From Pseudevernia furfuracea (Eukaryota > Ascomycota > Lecanoromycetes > Lecanorales > Parmeliaceae), in NCBI GenBank assembly GCA_022315425.1, contig JAIUPT010000050.1, forward strand, positions 1,612,001 to 1,676,000: 64,000 bases of DNA. The letters run 5' to 3'. The notes under the pieces were generated by a model. It was not told where the DNA came from and ran no database searches. It saw only the letters and a program-made list of their open reading frames with translations. A program made the position numbers and the translations under genes. This document shows, piece by piece, positions 11,166 to 23,437 of the stretch. How positions within the stretch are numbered: the stretch's first letter is position 1; every line of letters starts with the position of its first letter.

Positions 11166-11242
11166 CTTGACTGCTGTTCAAGAGGTCCGAGGAGGGTGGG
11201 CCAAAAGTTCGGAATACGCGTGATGAATGAAGCTTAGTGGCT
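11166..11242 (-). promoter_or_regulatory. Shared upstream module, copy A
   Basis: Contains GATGAATGAAGCTTAGTGG (11222-11240) preceded by a GGAGGGTGGGCC-type stretch. It aligns over about 75 bp with copies at 12541-12614 and 44660-44721. On the minus strand it lies about 120 bp upstream of an ATG at 11100 (a 67-codon frame of unknown value) and about 310 bp upstream of the coiled-coil gene. Confidence 0.55.
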
Positions 11243-11819
11243 GGCGGGTGATGGACGACGCTTGGTCCGTTACCGAGGGGAAAAATAATCCGGAGGGAAA
11301 TGTGTTAAGGATAAAGAAAAGGTGTTAACGACCCTGAAAATTGGAACAGGTGCCTGGTTTCGCATATCTACGTAGGTTTCATGGGCGATCAAAAGCATTG
11401 ACAACCCCATTTTCATTCGATTCAAATACCACCCGAGATAGCCTGATACTAATATGAGGGAAGTCTGATCTCGAGGCTAGAGATCGAAGGAATCAGGAGC
11501 ACATGGCGCTACAGGTGTTAGGATGCAGAATCTGAACCCCTGCTTCTATCCATGAATGCATTTCGCTTTCGAGAAGAATTGCGAGCACTGCGGCTGAGCC
11601 AGTGCTTGATCGCTCACGCACCGCTCCTTGGCGACATAGCCAGTAGGGTCCGAGTTGAGCGGTCTGTTTGATGCAAAGCCGTATAACATAGTCGAGCATG
11701 TACGTTCGCCACTTTTTTTCAGCCCGATAATCAACCAGCTCTGTCTCGGAGAGCCATAAAGAAGCGTTTCTGCTGATCAGGATCGTCAACCTAGATGCGT
11801 CATCAAGAGGTACATGAGC
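11243..11819. other. Intergenic, nothing recognised
   Basis: Contains GTGTTAAGG/GTGTTAACG near 11303 and 11323, resembling the GTGTTAAC near promoter copy C. No supported gene. Confidence 0.35.
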
Positions 11820-12512
11820 TTACCGAGGTTGGTCTACCAACACAAGCGTCTGAAAAGCCTCTACTGCCCGGACGAAGTCCTTTTTGAGAAAGGGTGCAAG
11901 TGACCCCGAGAGCTCGCTAATCTCCAGTGTCTGGACGTTGACCGTAATTTTGATATCTTGAGCACTCCCCACGCAGGGCTGAGAACGAAAGTCGCCTTCA
12001 GTGGAGTGATTAAACGTCAAAGTCTGTACTTGCGTTCCCTTCTTGCGCGCAAGGTATACTGCAGCCAGGAACTCTTGACTGATTGCGAGGTCATCGTCAT
12101 CGACGTAAGAGAGACTGGTTATCGCTTGGACGAACACTGATGTCACTTTTGGGCAACGTGTGGACATTGTGATGGCTTCTTCAAGCGCAGAGAGATCGCC
12201 GTCCATGACCCGTTGGATCGTAGCTGTCTCATCGGGCAGTCTTGCGAGGTGTTCGTCCAGCTCAATGTGTATCTGACGGCTCACTGCGTATAGAGGTCCG
12301 AGTAAATGGGGAGAAGAGTTTGCTTGTTGGGTCTTGGCTCTGTCAGCGCTCTCGTCAACGGTGAGGGCTGCGCTGCTGGGGACATAGGCATGGTGGTACA
12401 CCCCGTCGCGTAATTCTCTGGGTAGGTCGAGTAGTCTGAATGTCGATCCCTCTTCCACGGCCCTTGAAGAATCACATCTAGCCGGGGATATGGACATGTT
12501 GTCCAGGTGCAT
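11820..12512 (-). CDS. F-box-like (LDLPREL) fungal protein
   Basis: From the ATG at 12512 (MHLDNM) the frame runs 230 aa. The longer frame upstream begins without an ATG, so 12512 is preferred, with 12497 as an alternative. Early in the protein, TFRLLDLPRELRDGVYHHAYV is the truncated F-box-like signature of a large fungal family (LDLPxELRxxIY). It is followed by LLGPLYAVSRQIHIELDEHL, matching the usual L..VSRQI..E segment. Residues after that contain a leucine-rich segment (VNVQTLEISELSGSL). A shared promoter module (copy B) lies 30-100 bp upstream. The role of the family is poorly defined, so calling it SCF-linked is inference. Confidence 0.66.
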   Translation of the reverse strand: MHLDNMSISPARCDSSRAVEEGSTFRLLDLPRELRDGVYHHAYVPSSAALTVDESADRAKTQQANSSPHLLGPLYAVSRQIHIELDEHLARLPDETATIQRVMDGDLSALEEAITMSTRCPKVTSVFVQAITSLSYVDDDDLAISQEFLAAVYLARKKGTQVQTLTFNHSTEGDFRSQPCVGSAQDIKITVNVQTLEISELSGSLAPFLKKDFVRAVEAFQTLVLVDQPR

Positions 12513-12540
12513 AAGGGGGACCTTTGTTACTTCTTGGTGA

Positions 12541-12633
12541 ATGTTGGAGAAGCTTGTAGGAAGGTGGGACAAAGACGGGATTGAAATAAGCTTGGCGAAT
12601 GAGGCTTAGCGGCTCAAGACCCATTGCGATTGG
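12541..12633 (-). promoter_or_regulatory. Shared upstream module, copy B, with CCAAT box
   Basis: GCGAATGAGGCTTAGCGGCT at 12595-12614. On the minus strand a CCAAT box (ATTGG at 12629-12633) sits about 15 bp further upstream. Immediately precedes the LDLPREL gene. Confidence 0.6.
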
Positions 12634-13675
12634 CCGTGTCGTAAAGTGGAAGCCACTCTCAACTACACACCTGCAATGACTGAAGACACCCATACTATTC
12701 AAATGCCACGGTCAAGGTGTTGTGTTCTCGAGAGACTGCCGGCGTTCGCGCCAAGAATAAAGTGCAAACGCATTCGGGCATGCTTAGCTACAATGTACAT
12801 TATTCGGGATAGGATCTTCCTGGTGGATCGGCCGTTATGAATTTTTGAGGTCTAACCATTCTTGATAGCATCGTTGTTCTTGTTCGCTCTGGGTGGACCA
12901 AACGGTCATGGCATGATGGTGGGCGTCGACCCGATTCTCAAGAATGACTTCGGTGTCAATGACTCCGAAAATCCACTCAGCGCTTACAGAAACAAAAGTG
13001 TGTTCGATAGGTACTCGGTGATTGAAACTAGGCCGTCCCCAAATCAAGGCTGTCAAAGCGGGCGAAGCTGCAGGCGCGGAAAGAGCCCATTTCCAAAACC
13101 TACTTTAAAACATCATACGACTTGGAAACCGGGTGCGCCCACAACTTTATGCAACCAGCCGGTCCTCTACACGCGGTCCAGAGTCCCAAGTGAGTATGTC
13201 AGCCTTGGTTGTCGCCTTCTTACAAGTTGTGTGCACACCTTTATGGGTTTCAATCCTGGCAATTCGGACCCTTCACGGAGCTCAGAATGTGGCCACATGG
13301 CGTGTGGAGGGTCAAGAGCCAATTATTCGAATAACAGCTATCTAAAACAGGGGCTTCGGCGCTCACTTTGTTCTTCTTCTGTGTGTGAAAGTGGTCGCCT
13401 AGCGACAAGGAGACACATAAGCTTATCTTTTCGGGCATCATTTCTTGGTCCGTCAAAACACAGCCTGCTTCGTTGGTGTTTTGCAGAGTGGTATATAGTA
13501 CTTTGTGAAACAGAAATGAGTCATGCTGTTGCCACAGATCTCTATAAAGGCAGCTTCCGCGCTCTCGATTTCGTTCTTTGTACAATCTCATCCTCTCACC
13601 CACACGCACCACGCTGATCATCAGATACGGTCTTACCCCACTCCAACTCAACTTAACATCCTACCCATCCAAGAC
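12634..13675. promoter_or_regulatory. Intergenic; promoter of the 13.7 kb gene at its right end
   Basis: TATAAA at 13543-13548 and pyrimidine-rich leader sequence (13580-13675, CACCCACACG, CTCCAACTCAAC) precede the ATG at 13676, as expected for a fungal core promoter. A long frame at 12862-13617 lacks homology and codon character and is not called. Confidence 0.45.
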
Positions 13676-14326
13676 ATGGTTCAGCTACCGCCCCCCTTAC
13701 CAATGTTGAAGGTGATAGTCCTCAACCTCAGCTTTCTAGAGGTGACGCCTGAAACGATTGAGAAGATAGTCATTCAAAAGTTGCCTGGAACGCAAGTTGA
13801 CAAGTGCAACCCAGAGGCTCAGCAACAGATCTTGGACGAAACGAAGGAGGTTTTCAGTCAAAAGAATCCAGCATGGCCATGGGGATATTTCTACGTTGGC
13901 CGATACATGGCCCAGGGTTGGACGGTAATTGGAGAAACCCCAAATTCATGGGATATAGGGAGGCAGTGATGGATGTCAACTCTCACGTAGGTTAACATGT
14001 CATCTGCCTATGGTCAACCTGCAGTAACGACTGAATAGTCACGAAAAGACCGTCTTATGGAGATGGGAACGTTGATCTACTTTGGTGTGATGGATCAGAT
14101 TGACGAAAACCGGAAAGCTCTAGAGTTACCGCCGATAGACCAAGCAGAGCGCGACCAAACGGGTTTCAGAGGGCTCATTGGGAAACTCAGATACTCTTTC
14201 CGTCGTGCTTTCGTCTCCGTTGAAGACATTCGGGATGAACGCGAAAAGGAAAGAATCTTGTGGATTCTAAAGAGTCTGTGCGTGGCCGGTACTCCTTGGG
14301 ATCTGGGCACGGAGGGAAGGTTCTGA
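13676..14326 (+). CDS. Uncharacterised two-exon protein, about 178 aa
   Basis: ATG at 13676, 133 bp after a TATA box. The first frame would end at 13969. The best splice solution is intron 13925-14038 (114 bp, GTAATT..AATAG, phase 0), joining GRYMAQGWT to SRKDRLMEMGTLIYFGVMD. Exon 2 runs to 14326. The N-terminus is MVQLPPPLPMLKVIVLNLSF, followed by a helical region (VTPETIEKIVIQKLPG) and PAWPWGYFYVGRYMAQG. The C-terminal half is charged and helical (FRRAFVSVEDIRDEREKER). I do not recognise the family. The intron choice is the least certain part; without it the product is 97 aa. Confidence 0.5.
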
Positions 14327-15565
14327 ATCTCCTTGTCTAACTGATACACTCATTTCACTCGAAACAAAGCATACGTTGGATTACTTTGGCGTCTGCATTG
14401 CAGACAAACACACTCTTTTGGTTGGCGTTGAGGGTTTGTCATGCGATGCTACCGAATCTGAGTACTCTACGAACACACACTCTTTTGATTGAGGTCAGGA
14501 ACAGCTCATGCAATGGTACTAGCTCTAAGTAATTGTGGGGTACTCTTTTATCATTGTATCTACAGCAAGAGCAGCAGGCTTTGCGCTTCTCTAATGCAAC
14601 ATCATACTCTTTTGTAAGACGTTTCTTCCGCCTGCAGCTGGGTCAAGCAAGCTCTCAAGAGAAGTGCTCGAATATCAACAATCATAGCCTGCAAAGATGA
14701 CCTTCTCCGTTGTCTTGCGCAATGCTCAAAGCAATCAGAGTTCAAAGTTAACAAACCTTCTCCTGTTTTGCCTCAGAACTGATGCGCTGCAGAAGCGACT
14801 ATAATTATGCGCGACATTTATTGATGTGATAGCGATCCGGATTGCAATGCAAGCTTTCATTTCAGGCGACACATTTTAACACTTTAATACAAAGGGTATG
14901 CATTACGAGCGAAGATGAGCTGCTAAACTTGAAAGCCTTGAAGACGATAGATGCGAACTTTCACGCTGCAACATTTGATAATGCGAGGTTGGTGGGAGGT
15001 GGGACAATTTTGTGGTAGCTGCTGGGCATGGCATGGTGGCCAATTCGATACGTGCGTGACGGTGAAGAAATCAAAAACTAATCCGCTACCCCTCTCACTT
15101 ATCGATGTTAGCTTGCTCTTCTCCTGCTCATCCTGTGGGGCTTGTAGGATCATAGTCGGGAGAACAGCGAATATTGGGGATAAAACGCCCCTAGATTAGT
15201 GGTGTCAATGACACCATTAAGGGACACTTGATAGGGTGTATGATGTATGCATCTGCCCGAATGCGTTGAGGGAGCTACAAGTTCAAGGATGTTTTAAGCA
15301 GACGGGCTGTGGAAGGCTGCAGAATCTACTGGAATGTATTATCCTGTAACGGTCTGAATTTCGCCGCCGCTCAGCCTCGTCCGCCCAACCTGCCGAAGAT
15401 CTCGAAAACAACACCAAAGCTCGTTCTGATGTATGATGGTCTGAGTCCATGGAATAGTCTTTCGACCTAGATAAATCTTGCTCATGTGGCCCCCGGTCCG
15501 GATGAGGCGTCTGCGAGATTCAGAGCATGTTCTGTCCGTACTCTAGGTCATCTTGTTTGATAGTA
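14327..15565. other. Gene-free region with repeated ACTCTTTTG motif
   Basis: The 9-mer ACTCTTTTG or close variants recur near 14410, 14478, 14542 and 14607, spaced about 65 bp. No coding frame is supported. The last part approaches the sharp AT-rich boundary near 15590. Confidence 0.35.
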
Positions 15566-15690
15566 TCGAGCATAGTTCTTTTAAGAAGAAGACTTATTCT
15601 AACTTAATAATAGTATTAATTAAGAATCTTAAATAAAAACGATTAAATAAGAAGCTTTCGAATAAGACAATTAATTTAGATAGTTCTTAG
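15566..15690 (+). repeat. Fragment of the G-family Gypsy element
   Basis: TTCTTTTAAGAAGAAGACTT, a TTAATTAAGAATCT block and AATAAGAAGCTTT match the G1 internal region at about 23588-23695, which encodes the end of pol. It is therefore a truncated insertion at the left edge of the island. Confidence 0.6.
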
Positions 15691-16390
15691 ACGTATATTC
15701 TCTATTTATTAGACGTATACTATCTCTCTATTTACTACGCGTATATCTCTTCTAATTCGATTAGCAGTCACGCGAGCGCTAACTTAACAAGATAAATCTT
15801 CGTAACTCTAAATCTAAAAGAGAATCTTAAAGAATTATATTAGTAGTATATTATAATAAGATAAGTCTTTTTAAATCTTTTCTTTTAATTTAAATAATTT
15901 AATTATATTAATTTAAATCTTTTAAATCTTAATTAATTATTATATTTTTTTCTTATTATTAAAAATATGCTCTATATATTTAAGCATTTACGAGTAATTC
16001 TAGTTAGCTAATCTATAATTATCCTCTTAATACTCTATTATTGTATTAATATAGTATCTTATTTATCTTTTATAGATTCTTAAGTAATAAAATCTTTACG
16101 TTCACGTTTATATTTACGCTTACTTAACGACTATCGCGTTATTTAATCGACTATTATTATTACGAGCGTACTTCGTATTTCTTAATAATATCTATCTATA
16201 TTAGTATTTCTTTATTAATATATTATTTCTTTTAAACTTAGCGCGTCTTAATAGATTCACTTAGTTATATATATATAATCTTCTCTCTTAATATATAGTA
16301 TCATAATTTCAGACTAGCTCTACTAGTTCAGCTCTATCGACCTTAGCGCATTATAATATCTTTAGTATTTCACTATACATAGACACCTTT

Positions 16391-16658
16391 TGTTAGCAGC
16401 GAGCTTAAGAGAATAGTTATCGTATAAGCTCGAGAATCGTCGAGCGTAATCGAATCGCTTAATATACGCATATTAAGCGAATTCTTGACGTGAGAAGCTT
16501 AAGAGAGTTATATCTCAAAGTTTCTTATTTTTCTTTCTTAAGAATTAGTCTTACTATTAGATATATTATACGCAATATATATATCTTCGCTAAGTTCATA
16601 TTGTTATACAATTCTAGTCTGTCTTATATATATTTATATTATATAAGTTAGTCTAACA
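16391..16658 (+). repeat. G1 left LTR (268 bp)
   Basis: Starts TGTTAGCAGCGAGCTTAAG and ends GTCTAACA. Compared with the G2 LTRs, many C and G positions are T and A. Confidence 0.9.
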
Positions 16659-17492
16659 ATTTTAATTCTTCTTCTTATCGAGAGATAGCGATTCGAATTT
16701 AATATAGTAACAATCACTCGCTCGCAATCGCAACGTATCGAAAACGAAGCAGATTTATTTAACTCGTATATTATATTTAAAGAATAATTATAAATAATAA
16801 ATCTAAACGAATTAGATTATATCTTTAACGTGAAATTCGAAGATTAAAGATAGTCGATATCTGCTTTAAGAAACGATATTATCGATTTAACTTTAAACGA
16901 GCGATTAACTTAGATAACTTAACGTCGAGATTAGTTACTAAAAAGACGATAACTAAATAATATTAATAAAGAGATCAATGTTCTTCAAGAAGAAGAATCG
17001 TTAAGTGAACGAGATTAAGACGATATCGAATCGAATATATCGAATACTCGTCGTGACTCTTCTAATGCTCGAGTAGAATCAAAACGTTATTTAAATATTA
17101 AATTAATATATATCACAAAACGACGAAGTGTTAAATCAAAGAATCTTAACGATTATTATAATAAATCGAGATGAAAGCATCGTAACTAAATACGAGACGT
17201 CGAAGTTATATTTATAAATGTCTCAGCGTATTTCTTAAACGATCACGATAAAATTATTTAATATATATAATATCTAGCGAAAGATGTTAAGAAATAGTAA
17301 TATAACGAACGAGAAAAGAATTCGATCAAGATAAGAAATTAAGATCACTTCGTTTCTTTTTTACTTAATAAAATATAAAATTTAATTAATCGATAGCTGA
17401 AGATAAACATAATCTATATAAATGCGCGACAAAGATTATCTCAATTAGTAACTCAATTCGAGATTTATCTTTTTAATCTTAAGATATAGTCA

Positions 17493-19034
17493 TGATGTGA
17501 CACCAGTCAAGTCACCAGTCTAGTCAGCTATGCGATAGCCGATAGGCGACAATCTCTGAATCCCTTAAGAATCTGACGATGCTCATATTCTTTCTGATTT
17601 TCTCATCTTTCGTCTTGATCTTTATCTTAGTTCTAGTCATAGAGAATAAGATTTCTCTTATTAAGTCTCGTTTTCTAATATTATAAAAGATCGAATAATC
17701 GATTTAACGCTTCTACGCGTAGAAAATCAAACCTCGCAAGATAATAAAATCCTTTTAAATCTCGACGCTGATATTCTTTCTTCAGATCTTGATGCTGAAA
17801 TTCTTTAGGTCTTGAAAACCCAGTCCCGTCAACGATTCGATCTCTTTATTGAGCATTTCGTGTCTCACCTTTCGTGTCTCGCCTTTCGTGCCTCGCCTTC
17901 CGCGTCTCTCGTCCAGCACGACAGTAAACTGCACATCTTATCCTTCTGATCCTAATCAGATGTTAGTCTTATTCTCCCGTCCGTGTCTCGCCTTTCGTGC
18001 CTCCGCTTCGACCTCTCGCCTGATTTAGTTCGACTATCGTATGTTATAGCAGTTCAACTGTAACTACGTAATTCTATTTTCAGATCTCGTCAAGTCTTTC
18101 TCGTCTCATTAAGTCTCGCTCTGGGTCAAATGTCAGTCTTCGTTAAAGTCTCGATCTTATTCTTTTATATCTCGTTCTCTTATTCTTCTTCATCTCGTCA
18201 TAACTTTCGTATTAAGTCTTCGTCTCGCTCTCTTATTCTCGTTAATATTCTCTATTTTCGCTTATAATATCTTTAAAAATTCATCTTTTTTATAAAATTC
18301 GATAAAATTTTTAAAAGAGAGAGAAATTCTTATCTTATAACTAAGAATTAATTATATTAAAAAGAGATCATATATATCTATAGAGAGAAGAGAATATCTC
18401 TCGTACTCGATAAGAGAAGAGTATTATATAATGCAGAGTATCTATAATAGATACAGAGAAGAAAATATCTCTAGAGAGAAGAGAATATCTTCTGTTCAAG
18501 AGAGCACATCTATTAAGAAGATACACGTCTCGACGTCAAAAAAATTTCGAATTTCGTCTCGTCTTTGTCTCGCCTTCGTCCTCGTCTTCGCTCTCGTCTT
18601 TATTCTCGTCTTCGTCTCGTCTTATCTTGTTTTACTTCGCGAAAGCTCAGCCTTCGAAGGGAAAGCTACTGTCATGATGTAACATCAGTCAAGTCATCAG
18701 CCTAGTTAGCTATGCGATAGCCGACAGACGACAATCTCTGAATCCCTTAAGAATCTGACGATGCCTGTAAGGACCGTACTGTGGTGATAACCGTAGTGTA
18801 GTATGTAACGAAGGTAACAAGCTGAGGAGCAACTATGGACTGGGAGGGACGCCATATATGTATGGCGGAGTGAACCTGTCAAGACACGCTAAGCCTAAAG
18901 GGGAAGTGTCAAGGCAGGTGTGTCAAGGATGCGAGGTACGCTCGTAACAATGCCCATATTCTTTCTAATTTCCTCATCTTTCGTCTTGACCTTTACCTTA
19001 GTTCTAGTCATAGAGAATGAGATTTCTCTTACCA
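17493..19034. mobile_element. Short non-autonomous LTR element C nested in G1
   Basis: Direct repeats 17493-17663 (171 bp) and 18675-19034 (360 bp, or 171 bp after removing the solo B LTR and its TSD) begin TGATGT(G/A)ACA and end TTACCA (TTATTA in the first copy). The 1.0 kb interior is low-complexity (TCGTCTCGTCTT-rich) with no retroviral domain. Flanking 5-mers are AGTCA and AGTCT. The adjacent G1 sequence (about 33-34 bp, including TTTATCTTTTTA and TTAAGATATAGT) is present on both sides, which a normal 5 bp TSD does not explain. Confidence 0.72.
18766..18949 (-). repeat. Solo LTR family B, in the right LTR of element C
   Basis: 184 bp, TGTAAGGACCGTACTG...CGCTCGTAACA, flanked by a perfect TSD ATGCC/ATGCC. 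It is much less AT-shifted than its surroundings, so probably younger. It matches 25872-26063 in reverse complement. Confidence 0.88.
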
Positions 19035-19927
19035 AGTCTCGAGATTTATCTTTTTAGACTTAAGATATAGTTATTATCGTCGAACGAAACTCAACGAGTT
19101 ACGACGTTAATAACGAGACTATTTTCGAAACTTCAAGACGATATCACTCGTACGAAATGAATAGTCTCGACGTAAGACGATCTTATCGCTTAGATTACTC
19201 GTTTAAAGAATATAAATAAGAGAATTAACGCACGCTCTTTATATAATAAACGAGATATAAATAATATCGATTCGAATACGAATTAAAGAAAAAATAAAGA
19301 AAATAAAAAAGAGAATAAACTTAATAATAACGAACGAGCGACGTAATCTCGTAAGAATAAAAAAGCTAATATCTCGCGTCGTTTAAACGAATATAAATTT
19401 CGAGATAAAACGTCAAAAAGCAAGAATTATTTAAAGATAGTCGAATACTATAATTATTATAAGAAGAGACATTATGTAAACGAATATCGATAATTTAAAA
19501 TAGACGACGTTAATCGTGTATCTATTGATAACGTTAAAAATATTAATATTTACGTTATCAAGTTATCTTCGTCAAAAAAAGAAAGACTCTTATTAAAGAC
19601 TTCTTAACGACGAGAGTAAAATAAGAAATTATTTCGACACTTAGTATAATTTTCTTAAAGAAAGTGATTATAAAAGATCGAGAAGTAATTCTAATATCGA
19701 CTTTAATATAATTTAATAACGAGATCGAAGTTAATATAATTAATCAACGCTTTGTTCTCGAATATAATCTCGAATTAGTCGAAGCGTCTTTGTCAAGTGT
19801 TAAATAAATAAATAATAACACGATCTTTTATTATGCTGTTTATCTTATATACTATAAGTTATAAGATAGTTAAAGTTATATAAAGCGATATTCGTATATC
19901 TTTTATATTATTATAAAAGAAGATAAT

Positions 19928-20150
19928 TGTCAGAGACTTGACATAGAGCTAAACTAGCGATGTGGTGTTATATATGAATAGAATATTAACTATGTAAAGT
20001 AATTACAAGAAGTGCTTTATGCGTATCAAAGTAATGCTTCACTGCGAAGTTAACGGATATAACTCGTAGGGCTGGGACTAGTCAACCAGCCTAGAGTATA
20101 ACACAGTAAGCAAGCAGATAAGTCAGTCGTCATGGGCTAGAATCGTGACA
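19928..20150 (+). repeat. Solo LTR family D
   Basis: 223 bp, TGTCAGAGACTTGAC...AATCGTGACA, TSD ATAAT/ATAAT. Identical in length to the reverse-complement copy at 26450-26672. Inserted in the G1 gag-pol region. Confidence 0.9.
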
Positions 20151-23100
20151 ATAATTTATTCTTTATATTAAGACTATTAACATCAATAAATAAAGATATC
20201 GTATTTAATGTTGTTAAGAGAATCTAACGCTTTGATATCGATGCGTATACGTATAAAATACTTTTATTTTAAGATTTTATTAACGTATTAAAAAGAGAAA
20301 AGTTAATGTATACTTTAGTGATTATAGATATTTTTAATACGTCAGCAAGAAAATATCACATTAACGAAGTCTTAACGAATATATTATAATTATAGATCGT
20401 AGACGCTATTTTAAAATTGTTAAAAGAATTACGCGAATACGAAGACGTATTTTTAATCGAAGAAGTCGATCAACTTTCGTCGCACAAAGAACGTAATTAT
20501 ATTATTAAGACTATAGCGAAATCATTTTTTGATTTATTATATAATCTATTTAATATCGAATTAGCGACACTAAGAATATATCTAAACGATATCTTAACGA
20601 AAGACTGAATTTAATATTTAACGAGTTTAATAGAGTCTTTTATTCTTTTCGTATTAAAAAAGAATAACGATTTGCGACTATATATCGATTATCGAGAATT
20701 AAATAAAGTTACGATAAAAAATCGTTATTCTTTATCTTTGATTAATAAGACTTTAAATCGTTTAAATAAAGTCAAGAGATTCACAAAATTGAATCTTAAG
20801 AATACGTATTATCGTATTCGAATTCGTAAGGGCGATGAATAAAAGACTGCGTTTCGTACGCGTTATGATCACTTTAAGTATTTGATAATATTATTTAATC
20901 TAATTAACGCCTCTGCGATCTTTTAGACTTATATTAATAAGTCGTTAATGAATTTAATTAACAATTTTTGTGTTATTTATCTTAACGATATTCTGATTTA
21001 TTCGAGTTCGTAAAAAGAATATTTGAATTATATTAAACAAGTGCTTGAGAGATTAAGACGTTTTAGTCTATACGTAAGTTTAAAGAAATATAAGTTTTTT
21101 ATTATCGAAGTCGAATTTTTAAACTTCGTAATATTTATTAATAACGTCGTAATAAACAAACGTAAAATAAAAGTAATTTAGAAGTAATCGAGATCTAAGT
21201 TCTTTTATAAGATATAAATCTTTTTGAGCTTTATAAATTTCTATCGAAGATTTATTTATTATTATTTTTGAATTGTTAAATCACTTATAAACTTGTTAAA
21301 GAGAAGTATTAAGAAAATTAAGATAAAATCTTTTAATTAATCTATTGAGACGAAGAAGATATTTTAATAACTTTATAAAGTCTTTATAAAAGCGTCTCTT
21401 TTATATTACTTTAATTTAGAACTTCTTATTAGAGTGAAGACGAATACTTTAAATTTCGACTTAATAGACATTTTAACTTAGTTATAAAATAATAATAAAT
21501 AATAACACTTAGTTATATTTTATTTTCGAAAAATAATTTTTATAAAGCGAGATTATAAGATTAATAATTAAAAGCTACTCGCTATCGTAATGATCTTTAA
21601 ATAATAACGTTATTATGTAAAAGAAAGTTTTTATTCTATAAAAGTACTTACGAATTATAATAATTTAAAATACTTTATAAGAATAACGAGTTTAAATGAA
21701 CGATAGATTAGATAAATAATGAAGTTATTAATGTTCGATTTTTTTATTACACATAGATTAGAAAAGATAAACTCAGTCAATACGTCGTTAAGACAATCTA
21801 ATTATAAAAATAAAAACGAGTCGCTAAATCGACTATTATTAATGTTATAACAGAAATTAATAGCGATAAAAGATCTAATAAGTCTCATATTTGCTGTTAT
21901 TCGAATAGCGTATAAATAAGATAAGAATTATAAATATACGAAGCGCAGCTCAAACGTTAAATTCCTCTTTACGATATATAGTTTAGACGTAAATATATAA
22001 TATAATCTAGTAACTAACAATAAAAAAGAAGTAACTATTTAAAAGATAACATTTATAAATTTGATAATAACTGCAATTCAAGAGACTCATCTTAATGTTA
22101 TATATTCTTCGAGATTTAAAGAACTTTTAACTGCGAGAGCAGAGAGTTCAAGCGAGATATTTATTTAAAATATACGTAACGTAGCTGTCGCGTAGCTTAA
22201 TTCTATTATTAAGACTATTAATTATAAACAGCTCGTCTCACGCTTAATAGCTTATATTGCGATAATAAGCGAAACGACATATAATCTCAATAACAAGTTC
22301 ATCTTCGAGCTTATTAAAGCACTTCAATTAAAAGATTCTTATATTTAATAACGAAGAGAAGACGAAGCGTAGAATAAGCGAAAGAATAACGTCGAAGCTT
22401 AAATATAAAATAGTTAAGAACTATTAAGATATAAGAATATATTATACGTTTTCGAAGAGACTTTCGTTCGCGAAGAGCTATTAAGACGTTATTATAACGA
22501 TTTCTTAATAAGATATTTCGATATCGATAAGACACTAAAATTGATAACTAAAAAATATTATTAAAATAGTATTAAGATAGACGTAAAATTATATATAAAT
22601 ATATATAATATCTATTAGAGAGTAAAGATAAAGCGATATCGTTTATATAACGAGCTAAATACGCTTTCTTAATCAAGTCGTTTTTAAAAGAAAATTATAA
22701 TAAATTTTATTATAAATCTTTCTTTAAGTCGACGCAGAGACTACGTTTACAATACGATTCTTATAATCGTCGATAGATATATTAAAATAATAAAATATCT
22801 ATTAATTACAAAGAAAATCAATATCTTCGATCTCGAATAACTACTCATAAAAGAAATCTTTCTTCGATTTAATTCATTAACAGATATAATTATCGATCGT
22901 AATTTTATGTTTATAAGTGCGTTTTAATCGTAAATTTAATATTAAATAAAGATAAAACGTAGATTAAGCATTATCTTTTATTCTTAAACTAATAATCAAA
23001 TTGAACGATAAAATCAAATCTTAAAATATTATCTTCGAGTTTTTATAACGAGCAACAAAACGACTAAGCGAATCTCTTATTTATAGTCGAGTATATCTAT

Positions 23101-23169
23101 TAACAAAGTCAATATAAGACGTTAAATTATAATTTATTTTATATAATATATAATTATAATCTCGACTTT

Positions 23170-23437
23170 TGTTAGACTGACTTATATAATATAGATATAT
23201 ATAAGACAGACTAGAATTGTGTAGCAATGTGAACTTAGCGAAGATATATATATTGCGTATAGTATATCTAATAGTAAGACTAATTCTTAAGGAAGGAAAA
23301 TAAGAAACTTCGAGACATGGCCCTCTTAAGCTTCTCACGTCAAGAATCCGCTTGACATGCGTATATCAAGCGATTCGATTACGCTCGGCAATCCTCGAGC
23401 TCATGCGACAGCTGTTCTCTTGATCCCGCTGCTAACA
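23170..23437 (-). repeat. Solo G-family LTR inside G1
   Basis: 268 bp G LTR in the opposite orientation to its host, with a perfect TSD ACTTT/ACTTT. The empty site is preserved in G2 (about 29375-29385 in reverse complement), which confirms the insertion. Confidence 0.9.

Noticed and set aside
12862..13617. 251-codon plus-strand frame
   Set aside because: No ATG context, no recognisable domain, odd composition, and it overlaps a promoter with a TATA box at 13543.
15200..15220. Perfect palindrome TGGTGTCA-A-TGACACCA as a transposon end or operator
   Set aside because: Isolated 17 bp palindrome with no partner repeat or gene context; could be chance.
22314..22535. 73-codon minus-strand frame (and its mirror at 30011-30232) as a conserved gene
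   Set aside because: They are the antisense shadows of the same pol region in G1 and G2; conservation comes from the retrotransposon.
23081..23338. 85-codon frame and similar frames at 26127-26327 and 34035-34313
   Set aside because: All lie in the G-family LTR and reflect LTR sequence, not protein coding.
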